Positions 5,822-13,421 of a stretch of 13,813 bases of DNA are shown piece after piece (the stretch's first letter is position 1; every line of letters starts with the position of its first letter). A program made the translations under genes and the position numbers. The notes beneath the pieces were generated by a model. The model did not search any database and was not told where the DNA came from. It saw only the letters and a list, made by a program, of their open reading frames with translations. The stretch comes from JBFHRB01 sp041591915. GTDB taxonomy: Bacteria > Actinomycetota > Nitriliruptoria > Nitriliruptorales > Nitriliruptoraceae. Location of the stretch: positions 1 to 13,813 of the forward strand of contig JBFHRB010000063.1 in NCBI GenBank assembly GCA_041591915.1. The letters are read 5' to 3'.

Positions 5822-6910
5822 CTAGACGGCCGAGCGCACCGCCGGCTTCGCGAGGACCTCCGAGGGGTGGACGCTGCGTGCGAGCGCCTCCTCGTGGTCG
5901 ACGAGCCCCCGCACCACGAGGTCGCTGAGCGAGGCCTCGAGCGTGCGCATGCCGACCCGCTGGGCGGCGATGAGCTGGTTGCGCAACTGGGCGGTCTTGC
6001 CCTCGCGGATCAGGTTGCGCACCGGCGCGGTCGCGAGCAGGACCTCGAACGCGGCCGCCCGGCCACCGCCGATGCGGGGCAGCAGCCGCTGGTGCAGCAC
6101 GGCCTGCAGCGACGTCGACAGCTGCAGGCGCACCTGGTTCTGCTGCTCGGCCGGGAAGACGTCGACGATGCGGTCGACCGCCTGGGTCGTGTCGGACGTG
6201 TGCAGGGTCGCGAACACGAGGTGGCCGGTCTCGGCGACGGTGAGGGCCGTGCGGATGGTCTCGAGGTCGCGCATCTCGCCGATGAGCAGGACGTCGGGGT
6301 CCTCGCGCAGCGCGGCGCGCAGCGCCAGCTCGAACGTCGGCGCGTCGGTGCCGATCTCACGCTGGTTCACCGCCGCGCGACCGTGGCGGTGGAGGTACTC
6401 GATGGGGTCCTCGATCGTGAGGACGTGGACCGGGCGCTCACGGTTGATCCGGTCGATCATCGCCGCGAGCGTGGTGGACTTCCCCGAGCCGGTCGGACCC
6501 GTCACGAGGACGAGCCCGTACGGCAGCTCGACGAGACGGTCGACCACCTCGGGCAACCCCAGCTCGTCGAAGTCCGGGATGTCGTAGGGGATGAGGCGCA
6601 CCGCCATCGCCAGCGACCCGCGCTGCGAGAAGGCGTTCGCCCGGAAGCGCGCCCGTTCGCCCCAGCTGAACGAGAAGTCGACGCTCCCCTGCTCCCCGAG
6701 CCGCTCCCGCAGTGACGCCGGCAGCCGCGCCTCCACGAGGACGCGGGTCGCCGCGGGGTCGAGGGTCGCCAGCCCGTCGAGCGGTGCGAGCACCCCGTCG
6801 ATCCGCGCGAGCGGCGGGGATCCCGGGGTGACGAGCAGGTCGCTGCCGCCGTGCAGCCACAGCAGGTGGAGGAGGTCGTCGAGGGATGGTGCGGCGGGGC
6901 GCGGCGACAT
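5822..6910 (-). CDS. pilT: Type IV pilus retraction ATPase PilT
   Basis: A 362-residue hexameric secretion-type ATPase that drives pilin disassembly and pilus retraction on the cytoplasmic side of the membrane. It contains Walker A GPTGSGKST (138-146), the Asp box TIEDPIEY (165-172), Walker B DPDVLLIGEMRDLET (204-218) and the His box TGHLVFATLHTSD (228-240). The C-terminal VRNLIREGKT (297-306) corresponds to the AIRNLIRE motif diagnostic of PilT and needed for retraction. It lacks the long N-terminal domain and the Cys4 zinc motif that PilB has. The ATG at 6910 has GAGGT 7 nt upstream. It is the last gene of the pilus cluster and follows pilA after a GC-rich hairpin. Presence of PilT argues for dynamic pili, as in twitching or DNA uptake, rather than a pure secretion pseudopilus. 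Confidence 0.96.
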   Translation of the reverse strand: MSPRPAAPSLDDLLHLLWLHGGSDLLVTPGSPPLARIDGVLAPLDGLATLDPAATRVLVEARLPASLRERLGEQGSVDFSFSWGERARFRANAFSQRGSLAMAVRLIPYDIPDFDELGLPEVVDRLVELPYGLVLVTGPTGSGKSTTLAAMIDRINRERPVHVLTIEDPIEYLHRHGRAAVNQREIGTDAPTFELALRAALREDPDVLLIGEMRDLETIRTALTVAETGHLVFATLHTSDTTQAVDRIVDVFPAEQQNQVRLQLSTSLQAVLHQRLLPRIGGGRAAAFEVLLATAPVRNLIREGKTAQLRNQLIAAQRVGMRTLEASLSDLVVRGLVDHEEALARSVHPSEVLAKPAVRSAV

Positions 6911-6958
6911 CTTCGTACCTCGGGTCAGTTGCGTGCGGCGGTTGGACCGGGGTGGGGG

Positions 6959-6982
6959 CGGGGCCGCGTGGGCCCGGCCCCG
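6959..6982 (-). terminator. GC-rich hairpin between pilA and pilT
   Basis: A perfect 8-bp inverted repeat (CGGGGCCG at 6959-6966, CGGCCCCG at 6975-6982) with an 8-nt loop starts 25 nt after the pilA stop on the minus strand. No T-tract follows. It may be a partial terminator or a 3' stabiliser, either of which would let the abundant pilin mRNA exceed that of pilT. Confidence 0.5.
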
Positions 6983-7007
6983 ATCGCCGGAGGGGCGAGA
7001 GGTTGGA

Positions 7008-7412
7008 TCAGACGGGGTTGGTGCCGTCGAAGCTGTTGCACGCGGCGATGACGTTGCTGTTACCAGTCACCTTGGCGGCTGGGCCGACCGTGATTGTGTA
7101 CGACTTCTTGGTCCCCGGAGCGGCAGTGGTGATGGTGTAGCCCTTCGGCGACGGCTCGGAGGCCAGGAAGCCCCCGCTCACCAGCTCAGCGGTGCCGTCG
7201 GCGTACTGGTTCAGCTTGGCGTAGTGCGCCTGCTGGGCGACCTCGATGTTCTTGAAGTCCGAGCGGCATGCCGCGGTGGCGCCGCGGTCGCTGACCCCAC
7301 CGACGGAGAGGACGACGACGCCCGCGAGGACGCCGAGGACGACGATGACCAGCAGGAGTTCGATGAGGGTGAAGCCCTCGTCCTGCCTCATCGCGCGGAT
7401 GCGCTGCATCAT
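7008..7412 (-). CDS. pilA: Type IV major pilin PilA
   Basis: A 134-residue prepilin. A short basic leader ends in DEG, with predicted cleavage after Gly13 and the mature start FTLIELLLVIVVLGVLAG. Glu at mature position 5 is present, as required for methylation and assembly. The hydrophobic helix runs to about residue 38. The C-terminal domain has two cysteines (49 and 125) that may form a disulfide, with the second near the C-terminus as in many major pilins. The ATG at 7412 has AGGA 6 nt upstream; a second ATG follows directly at 7409. It has its own 158-bp upstream region with an array of 11-bp-spaced half-sites and a possible -10. It is thus likely transcribed separately from the pilB-pilX genes, which fits a highly expressed major pilin. 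Confidence 0.93.
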   Translation of the reverse strand: MMQRIRAMRQDEGFTLIELLLVIVVLGVLAGVVVLSVGGVSDRGATAACRSDFKNIEVAQQAHYAKLNQYADGTAELVSGGFLASEPSPKGYTITTAAPGTKKSYTITVGPAAKVTGNSNVIAACNSFDGTNPV

Positions 7413-7467
7413 GGGTGATCCTGCTGTTCTCCCCGTGGCTTGCGCTCGGGGTCGTGGTTCCCACAGG

Positions 7468-7502
7468 GCCGGGTGCCCGGCGGGTCGGGCGGCGTCTCGC
7501 CG
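7468..7502 (-). promoter_or_regulatory. Two small hairpins in the pilA leader
   Basis: GCCGGG-TG-CCCGGC (7468-7481) and CGGCG-TCT-CGCCG (7490-7502) are perfect short inverted repeats that would form in the roughly 90-nt pilA leader if transcription starts near 7503. They may stabilise the pilin mRNA or affect its translation. GC-rich DNA makes short hairpins common, so this is weak. Confidence 0.3.
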
Positions 7503-7509
7503 TCACCCT

Positions 7510-7515
7510 CGTATG
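7510..7515 (-). promoter_or_regulatory. Candidate pilA -10 element
   Basis: CATACG on the minus strand (7515-7510) lies 13 nt after the last half-site of the upstream array (7534-7529). The position expected for a -35 box overlaps that half-site and shows no good -35 sequence. This is the arrangement seen at activator-dependent promoters. The -10 itself is a weak match. Confidence 0.35.
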
Positions 7516-7528
7516 GTGTCGGGGCTGT

Positions 7529-7567
7529 CTGGAGCCTGGCTGAGCGCTCGCTGAAGAGCCGCTGAAG
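7529..7567. promoter_or_regulatory. Array of four 11-bp-phased half-sites upstream of pilA
   Basis: On the plus strand CTGGAG (7529), CTGAGC (7540), CTGAAG (7551) and CTGAAG (7562) each start exactly 11 bp after the previous one, separated by 5-bp spacers. On the pilA sense strand the two best copies read CTTCAG and lie furthest upstream, with the weaker ones approaching the proposed -10. An 11-bp period (about one helical turn) of direct repeats is typical of OmpR/PhoB-type response regulators and also of SARP regulators. The same half-site at the same spacing occurs in the pilB/receiver-gene intergenic region. The site is seen directly; its role as an activator site is inference. Confidence 0.65.
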
Positions 7568-7570
7568 GTC

Positions 7571-9520
7571 TCAGCGGACCGCCCGCCACGAGCGGATGTC
7601 CGGGCCCGCCGGAGGGAAGGCGACCTCCGCCACGAGGCGCACGTCGTCGCTGCCGCCGACCTGCTGGCACGTCGACTGCCCGGGGGTTCGCGGGCACGCC
7701 GTGAGCGTCACGACGCGGTCCATCAGGGCGGCCGGGGCGATCGACGGGACGCTGATGGCCTCGATGCTGGGGTCGGACGACGGCGTCTTGCCCAGCGCAA
7801 CGACCCGGCCGACGATGCCGCGGCCCACCAGCTGGAACGACCGGTTGGTCATCGACAGCGACAGTGGCGTGTCCGGGGCGTAGATGGTCCCGCGGAACTC
7901 GACGGTGGTGTTGTTGCCCTGCGTGCGCACCAGCGGGCAGCTGGTGACCGTGTTGTTGCTCGTGTCCGCCAACAATGGGTCGAACGGGGTGCGGACGAGG
8001 CAGCCGGACGCCCCGGCGAGGTCGGGCTCGGTGTAGGTGACGTCGAGCGCCCAGCCGTCGACGACGAGCGTGCCGCTCCTGTTGCCCGTGGGGGCGTTGC
8101 CGCTGTAGGTCACCGTCACGTTCGACAGGCGGGACGGGTTCGCGGTGAAGACGTCCGTTACGTCGATGCGCGTCTCGCCGAGCGTCGCCTGCACGGGCAG
8201 CGTGAACGCTCTCGCCGGACTCAGCCCCGGCGCCTGCAGGGTCCCGCTGATGCCCGCGATGTCACCGGTCGCCTGGTGGACCACGCGCAGGTCGACCTTC
8301 GTGATCGTCGCGCCCGCGGGTACGACAGAGGTGCCGAAACCCCCGATCGTCAGGGTCGCTGCGCTGCCCTTGGACACGGCGGCGCTCGCCGCCGCACCAT
8401 CGATCCGCGCGGTGCGCGCGACGTCGGGCGCCCACGCTCCGGTCTGGCCCGGCACGGGGGTGCCGGTCGCGGTCGAGGCGTGCTGGGCGGCCACCGTGGT
8501 GCGCGTGCCGGGACCCGTGGCGGGGCGCAGCACCTGGACGACGATCCGCTGCTGGTCGGCGAAGGCGGGCGCGCAGGCGTAGAAGGACCCGGAGCTGATG
8601 TGCAGCCGGCTGTCCCCACCGAACACGAACCGGACCCCGTCGAGCGAGTTCTCGTTGCAGCCGACACCCGTCGTCCGCGGTGTGCCGGCGACGACCGTCG
8701 AGGTCGCGTCCTCGACCCGCCACTCGTGCGAGCCGGCGTTGCGGAAGTCGAGGTAGTAGATGCCGGGGTTGAAGCGGAACAGCCGTCCCGGGCAGGCGCC
8801 GGCCGTCAGGCTCGTCAGCGCCGCCGCGTCGTCGTACCAGCCGGGCTGGAAGGTGACCGTTCCGGGGGCGCAGGCGGGCACGGGCTGGCGCGCGGGCAGC
8901 GTCGTGATCGGCGCCGGGTAGGTCGGCGCCACCGGGGTCGCCGGGTCGTTGCAGCTGCGCACGCCCTGCTCGACGACGATCGTCCCGCTGCAGGCCCCGA
9001 CGGCGCGCACGTCCCCGCGGGTCACGCGCAGCTCGGCGTTGGCCGCGGGGACGGTGACGCCGGTGCGAGACGCCATCCCGCCACCGACGCGCAGCGTCTG
9101 GTTGGACAGCTGCTGGATGCCGACCTCGGTGGTGCTGGTCGACATCACCGCCCAGCCCGGGGCGTTGTTCGGGTTGGCGACGCCGCCCGTGAGCAGGCCC
9201 GAGCCCGGCAGCGGCTGGCAGCGGACGAGCATCTCGACGCCGTTGACGGTCGTCGTGTGGTTGGGGCAGATCCCGCCGTCGATGCCCCATCCGGGCGTGC
9301 GCCGGATGCCGTCGATCGCCACCTGCACGCCGGCGTCGGCCGCGTACAGGAGGTTCGCCTGCTCGCCGGACACGGTCGCCGCACGGACCGACGTGCCGGC
9401 GAGGCCGAGCAGCGCCGGGACGGTCGCGCCGAAGAGCAGCAGGAACACGAGGGCCATCACGAGCGCGGCGCCGGCCTCCGACGCGGCACGGGCGGGGGCG
9501 CGGTCGGAGGGATCGCTCAC
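7571..9520 (-). CDS. Large PilX-like minor pilin or pilus tip protein
   Basis: A 649-residue membrane-anchored extracellular protein. The N-terminus has one hydrophobic helix (about 19-41) preceded by EAG. The following segment, SGEQANLLYAADAGVQVAIDG (51-71), is typical of PilX N-terminal domains. The outer part contains PGIYYLDF (252-259), VRFVFGGDSRLHISSG (296-311) and, after an apparent insert, FRGTIYAPDTPLSL (542-555). Between about 335 and 500 lies a beta-rich stretch that looks like a separate sandwich domain inserted in this fold. There are multiple cysteines. The GTG at 9520 overlaps the upstream TGA as GTGA; the open frame reaches 9697 but that part is out-of-frame shadow of the previous gene. 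It is the last gene of the pilB-C-V-J-X run. A tip, adhesion or assembly-priming role fits; the ligand is unknown. Confidence 0.85.
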   Translation of the reverse strand: MSDPSDRAPARAASEAGAALVMALVFLLLFGATVPALLGLAGTSVRAATVSGEQANLLYAADAGVQVAIDGIRRTPGWGIDGGICPNHTTTVNGVEMLVRCQPLPGSGLLTGGVANPNNAPGWAVMSTSTTEVGIQQLSNQTLRVGGGMASRTGVTVPAANAELRVTRGDVRAVGACSGTIVVEQGVRSCNDPATPVAPTYPAPITTLPARQPVPACAPGTVTFQPGWYDDAAALTSLTAGACPGRLFRFNPGIYYLDFRNAGSHEWRVEDATSTVVAGTPRTTGVGCNENSLDGVRFVFGGDSRLHISSGSFYACAPAFADQQRIVVQVLRPATGPGTRTTVAAQHASTATGTPVPGQTGAWAPDVARTARIDGAAASAAVSKGSAATLTIGGFGTSVVPAGATITKVDLRVVHQATGDIAGISGTLQAPGLSPARAFTLPVQATLGETRIDVTDVFTANPSRLSNVTVTYSGNAPTGNRSGTLVVDGWALDVTYTEPDLAGASGCLVRTPFDPLLADTSNNTVTSCPLVRTQGNNTTVEFRGTIYAPDTPLSLSMTNRSFQLVGRGIVGRVVALGKTPSSDPSIEAISVPSIAPAALMDRVVTLTACPRTPGQSTCQQVGGSDDVRLVAEVAFPPAGPDIRSWRAVR

Positions 9521-10035
9521 GGGCACACCGCCGTGGTCGTCCGCGTGGTTGCGGACACCGTCGTCGCCGCTCCGGACCTCTGCGTGATGGCCGCCGTCAC
9601 GGTCCGCTGCCCCGACGGGCATGCGACCGAGACGGACCCCGTCGTGGGCGCGAGCAGTGCGGCGATCACCTGTTCCTCGACGGCGCTGCCCACGCAACGG
9701 CGACGGACGAGCCGGTGCTGCTCGGTACCCGGCGACTCCGCGACGTAGGCGACGCGCACGTCGGTCGACCCCTCCCGCCAGGAGATGGCGAGCCGGGTCC
9801 CTGCCCCGCCGCAGGTCGTGTCGGTCGTCGACACGGTCGTCGCCGACTGCACGTCGGGGCCGAGGAACGTCGCGAGCAGGCGTCCGTCGTTGGCCTCGAG
9901 CAGCCGTGCCTCGGCGTCCGTGCCGGTGCGGAGGCCGAGTACGACCGCACCCGAGAGGGGCGCGGCGACGACGGCCAGGATCGTGATCGCGAGGATCAGC
10001 TCGATGAGCGTGTAGCCCCGCTGCCCGCGGCTCAC
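9517..10035 (-). CDS. PulJ/PilW-like minor pilin
   Basis: A 172-residue prepilin. The short leader VSRGQRG is predicted to be cleaved after Gly7, giving the mature start YTLIELILAITILAVVAAPLSG with Glu at position 5. The hydrophobic helix extends to about residue 34. The outer domain has a few cysteines and no recognised fold. The GTG at 10035 overlaps the preceding TGA as GTGA (10032-10035), with GGAG 6 nt upstream. The gene's own TGA overlaps the next GTG in the same way. Position between a PilV-like pilin and a PilX-like protein matches the usual minor-pilin block, whose products form the priming complex at the pilus tip. Confidence 0.88.
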   Translation of the reverse strand: MSRGQRGYTLIELILAITILAVVAAPLSGAVVLGLRTGTDAEARLLEANDGRLLATFLGPDVQSATTVSTTDTTCGGAGTRLAISWREGSTDVRVAYVAESPGTEQHRLVRRRCVGSAVEEQVIAALLAPTTGSVSVACPSGQRTVTAAITQRSGAATTVSATTRTTTAVCP

Positions 10036-10436
10036 GACGGGCTCCGCTTCACGATGCTCATCGCCCGCACGGTCCGCCCGTCGGTCGAGGTCGCGGTGAT
10101 CGTCACGCGCTGCAGGGCCGTGCCACCGGGGCACGACGGCCCGAAGACGGGGGCCGTCGAGGGTGCGGCATAGGCCACCGTGGTACTGGCCGCGATGCCG
10201 ACGGGGACGACGACCCCGCTCGGCGGGTACGAGGTCGCGCACGTGACGTAGGTGGCGCGCTGCACGCTCTCGGCGTACGAGCGGGTGACCGCCTCGGCGT
10301 CCGTCTGCTGGCGGTTGATGGCGCTCGCCGTCAACGCGGTGCCGAGCGCGCCGACGATGCCGGCCACGGCGAGCCCGAGGATCACCACGGTGATGATGAG
10401 CTCGACGAGCGTGACCCCGGCCTCGTTGTGGCGCAT
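10032..10436 (-). CDS. PilV/GspI-like minor pilin
   Basis: A 134-residue prepilin. The leader MRHNEAG is cleaved after Gly by prepilin peptidase, giving mature VTLVELIITVVILGLAVAGIVGAL with Glu at position 5 and a helix to about residue 33. It carries cysteines in the outer domain and the sequence MSIVKRSPS at the end. The ATG at 10436 shares one base with the pilC stop (TGATG) and has AGGTG 5 nt upstream. A GTG one codon earlier (10439) would overlap the stop as GTGA and is a near-equal alternative. Part of the coupled minor-pilin block; which of PilV, PilE or FimT it best matches is not settled. Confidence 0.88.
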   Translation of the reverse strand: MRHNEAGVTLVELIITVVILGLAVAGIVGALGTALTASAINRQQTDAEAVTRSYAESVQRATYVTCATSYPPSGVVVPVGIAASTTVAYAAPSTAPVFGPSCPGGTALQRVTITATSTDGRTVRAMSIVKRSPS

Positions 10437-11638
10437 CACTGCACCTGGGCGTAGATGCCGTACATGGCGGTGACGAGTGCCAGCGCGACGAAGCCAACCA
10501 TCAGGCCGACACCGACGATCACCAGGGGCTCGAACAGGCTCGTCAGGTGCTTGATCTTGAAGCGCAGCTCCTGCTCGAAGAAGGCGGCCGCGTTGACCAG
10601 CTGCTCGTCGAGCGTCCCGGTGTCCTCCCCGGCCCGCACCATCTGCACCACCGAGCTCGGGAACAGGCCCGAGGCCGCGATCGGGCGCGCGATGCCCTCA
10701 CCTCCGAGCAGGTCCGCGCGCGCGGTCTCGAGTGCCGACACGAACACGGCGTTGTTGGTGCCCGCCGCAGCGACGGCCATCGCCTCCGGCAGCGTCACCC
10801 CGGCGTGGACCATCGACCCCAGGGTGCGGCAGAAGCGCTCGACGATCACGTAGCGAGCGGTCGTGCCGATGACGGGCAGGCCGAGGAGCACGCGGTCCCA
10901 GACCGCCCGGCCACGAGCCGAGCGGAAGCTCGCGAGCCCGCCGATGACGGCGAGGCCGAGCACGGCCATCAGCGCCCACCACCACGTGCCCAGGAACCCG
11001 GTCATCCACAGCAGCATCCGGGTGGGCAGCGGCAGGGTCGCGTTGAAGGAATCGAAGAACGTCTCGAACTTGGGGATGACCCACGAGGCCAGGATCACGA
11101 TGGTGACGATCGCCGTGAGGAGCACGACGCTCGGGTAGGTGAGTGCGGAGGTCAGCTGCCGGCGCGCCTCGAGGTCCCGCTCGAGGTAGCCCGCGAGCTG
11201 GTCGAGGACGCCGTCGAGGTTGCCGGTCAGCTCGCTCGTGCGGACCATCCCCCGGTAGACGGCCGGGAACACCCGCGGGTGCGCGTCGAGGGCCTCCGCG
11301 AAGGACTCGCCCTCACGCAGCGCGTCCGCGACGTCGACGAGGGTCGCCGCGACGAAGGGGTTCTCGCTGGCCTCGGACAGGGACGAGAGGGCCTCGAGGA
11401 TCGGGATGCCGGCCCGCAGGAAGGCCGCCAGCTGCCGGGACAGGTGCATGAGCTCCGGCGTCGTGACACGTCTGGGCGTGAGCTCCAGCGACAGCAGGCT
11501 GCGCCGCTCGGTCAGGCGCGTCGGTGACACGCCCCGCTCGAGGAGCGTCGTCTGCGCAGCCCGACGACTCGTGGCCTCGACCGCGCCGCGGATGCGGCGG
11601 CCGTCGAGGTCGAGCGCCCGGTATCGGTAGGTGGTCAT
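10436..11638 (-). CDS. pilC: Type IV pilus inner-membrane platform protein PilC (GspF family)
   Basis: A 400-residue polytopic membrane protein that links the PilB/PilT motors to pilin assembly. The N-terminal YRYRALDLDGRRIRGAVEA (about 4-22) is characteristic of the family. Two repeated GspF domains follow, the first with LSRQLAAFLRAGIPILEAL (about 66-84) and the second with FCRTLGSMVHAGVTLPEAM (about 268-286). Each domain has a conserved glycine-rich helix pair. Membrane helices lie near 168-190, 215-240 and 372-395. Length is normal. The ATG at 11638 starts 7 bp after the pilB stop with no strong ribosome binding site, suggesting coupling to pilB. The end overlaps the next minor-pilin gene. 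Confidence 0.95.
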   Translation of the reverse strand: MTTYRYRALDLDGRRIRGAVEATSRRAAQTTLLERGVSPTRLTERRSLLSLELTPRRVTTPELMHLSRQLAAFLRAGIPILEALSSLSEASENPFVAATLVDVADALREGESFAEALDAHPRVFPAVYRGMVRTSELTGNLDGVLDQLAGYLERDLEARRQLTSALTYPSVVLLTAIVTIVILASWVIPKFETFFDSFNATLPLPTRMLLWMTGFLGTWWWALMAVLGLAVIGGLASFRSARGRAVWDRVLLGLPVIGTTARYVIVERFCRTLGSMVHAGVTLPEAMAVAAAGTNNAVFVSALETARADLLGGEGIARPIAASGLFPSSVVQMVRAGEDTGTLDEQLVNAAAFFEQELRFKIKHLTSLFEPLVIVGVGLMVGFVALALVTAMYGIYAQVQ

Positions 11639-11645
11639 GGCTGGC

Positions 11646-13421
11646 TCACAGGACGTAGATGTTGCGGGCGACCTCGTCGATGGTCGTGACGCCCGAGGCG
11701 ACGAGTCGGAGGCCCTCCTGGCGGAGCGTCTTCATCCCCTGCGCCACGGCGAGGTCGCGCAGCTGGTCACGCGAGGCGCCCGAGACGACGAGCTCCTTCA
11801 CCTCGTCCGTGACCGACAGGACCTCGTAGACGCCGATCCGCTCGAGGTAGCCGGACCGAGCACACAGGGTGCATCCACGCCCGCGCAGGTAGTTCGGGCG
11901 CGCCGGGCCTCCGAGCTGGCGGTAGAACGCGAGCTCGGCGGGCGTGGGCTTGTAGGGCTCGGCACAGTGCGGGCAGACCCGCCGCACGAGCCGCTGGGCG
12001 ACGACGGCGACGAGGGAGCTCGACACGAGGAAGGGCTCGACGCCCATGTCGAGCAGCCGGTGCACGGCCGAGGCCGCGTCCGTCGCGTGCAGCGAGGTCA
12101 GGACGAGGTGCCCGGTCAGTGCGGACCGGACCGCGATGCGCGCGGTCTCGGCGTCGCGGACCTCGCCGACCAGGATCACGTCGGGGTCCTGGCGCATCGT
12201 CGCCCGCAGCGTGCCGGCGAAGGTGACCTCAGCCGCCTCGTTGATCTGGATCTGGTTGATGGACGGCAGGACGTACTCGACCGGATCCTCGATCGTCACG
12301 ACGTTCAGCTCGGGTCGGTTGACCTCGCCCAGCGTCGCGTACAGCGTCGTGGTCTTGCCGGCGCCGGTCGGCCCGACGCAGACGACCATGCCGAACGGCG
12401 AGCGCACGTGGTGGGCGTACCGGTCGGCCGTCTCGGCGGGCATGCCGAGGTCGCTCAGGCGGAAGAGCGGGCGGCTCTTGTCGAGGAGGCGGAGCACCGC
12501 CTTCTCGCCCCAGATGGTCCCCGCGGTCGACACGCGCACGTCCAGGTCGCGCCCGTCGAGGGTCAGCGCGAACTGGCCGTCCTGGGCGCGCCGGCGCTCG
12601 ACGATGTTCATCCGGGAGAGGATCTTGATGCGGTTGACGAGGGCCGGGCCCATCGCCGCAGGCAGCGCCAGGACGTCGTGCAGGACGCCGTCGATGCGGA
12701 AGCGGATCCGCAGACGGTCCTCCTGCGGCTCGACGTGGACGTCGGACGCCCGGTCCCGCAGGGCCTGGGTCATCATCAGGTTCACGACCTGGACCACGGG
12801 CGCGTCCTGGTCCGCCGTGGCCACCTCCACCGACCCCACGCGACGCAGGGCCTCGGCCACCTCGAAGGCGCTGACGTGGTCCGCGACGTGGGCGAGGGCG
12901 CGGTAGTGCTGGTCGACGATCCGACGGATGGTCGACGCCGGGGCGATCTCGACGACGACGTCCAGTCCCGACTCCGCGCGCAACTGGGCGACGAGCTGCT
13001 CGGAGGCGTCGGCCGCGGCCACGATCATCCGCCCGCCGTCGCGCGACAGCGGGACGACGTTCAACGCACGTGCCAGCGTCTCCGGGATGAGTGCCAGCGC
13101 CTCCGGCTCGAACGTGGCCTCGGGGAGGTCGGCGACCGAGCACCCGAACTGCTCGGCCAGCGCGGCGGCGAGCTGGTCCTCCGTGACCACCCCGAGCCCG
13201 AGGAGCAGGTCGCCGAGCCGCTGCCCGGAGGCGGACTGCTGGAGAAGGGCCTCGCCGATCTGGCTCGCGAGCGCGGCTCGCTGGCGCACCAGGACCTCGC
13301 CGAGCCGGCCACCGGCCACCTCGACGGACTGATCGGGCGGGGTCGTGGTGGGGGCTGGGGCGACGACCGCGGCCGCGATCGGCGCGCCGCCGTCGCGCGA
13401 GCGCCGCTGGAGTCTCGTCAT
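11646..13421 (-). CDS. pilB: Type IV pilus extension ATPase PilB with MshEN c-di-GMP domain
   Basis: A 591-residue hexameric ATPase that powers pilus extension. Walker A GPTGAGKTT is at 350-358, Asp box TIEDPVEY at 377-384, Walker B DPDVILVGEVRDAET at 412-426 and His box TGHLVLTSLHATDA at 436-449. A zinc-binding Cys4 set (C483, C486, C517, C520) is typical of PilB/GspE and absent from PilT. Residues 1-37 are a Pro/Ala-rich tail. Two 24-residue motifs starting RLG and ending in Q follow at 39-62 and 68-91, separated by 5 residues, the layout of the MshEN c-di-GMP-binding domain. The second copy matches fully; the first has Arg48 where Gly is expected. The rest of the N-domain runs to about 175. 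The ATG at 13421 has GAGG 7 nt upstream. First gene of the pilBC-minor pilin operon, divergent from a receiver-like gene. Confidence 0.96.
   Translation of the reverse strand: MTRLQRRSRDGGAPIAAAVVAPAPTTTPPDQSVEVAGGRLGEVLVRQRAALASQIGEALLQQSASGQRLGDLLLGLGVVTEDQLAAALAEQFGCSVADLPEATFEPEALALIPETLARALNVVPLSRDGGRMIVAAADASEQLVAQLRAESGLDVVVEIAPASTIRRIVDQHYRALAHVADHVSAFEVAEALRRVGSVEVATADQDAPVVQVVNLMMTQALRDRASDVHVEPQEDRLRIRFRIDGVLHDVLALPAAMGPALVNRIKILSRMNIVERRRAQDGQFALTLDGRDLDVRVSTAGTIWGEKAVLRLLDKSRPLFRLSDLGMPAETADRYAHHVRSPFGMVVCVGPTGAGKTTTLYATLGEVNRPELNVVTIEDPVEYVLPSINQIQINEAAEVTFAGTLRATMRQDPDVILVGEVRDAETARIAVRSALTGHLVLTSLHATDAASAVHRLLDMGVEPFLVSSSLVAVVAQRLVRRVCPHCAEPYKPTPAELAFYRQLGGPARPNYLRGRGCTLCARSGYLERIGVYEVLSVTDEVKELVVSGASRDQLRDLAVAQGMKTLRQEGLRLVASGVTTIDEVARNIYVL

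Noticed and set aside
7529..7567. Phased repeats as a CRISPR or other repeat array
   Set aside because: The repeat units are 6 bp with 5-bp spacers, far too short for CRISPR; a regulator-binding array fits better.
8276..9748. 490-codon open frame on the plus strand
   Set aside because: It is antisense to the PilX-like gene, with low-complexity composition and no motifs.
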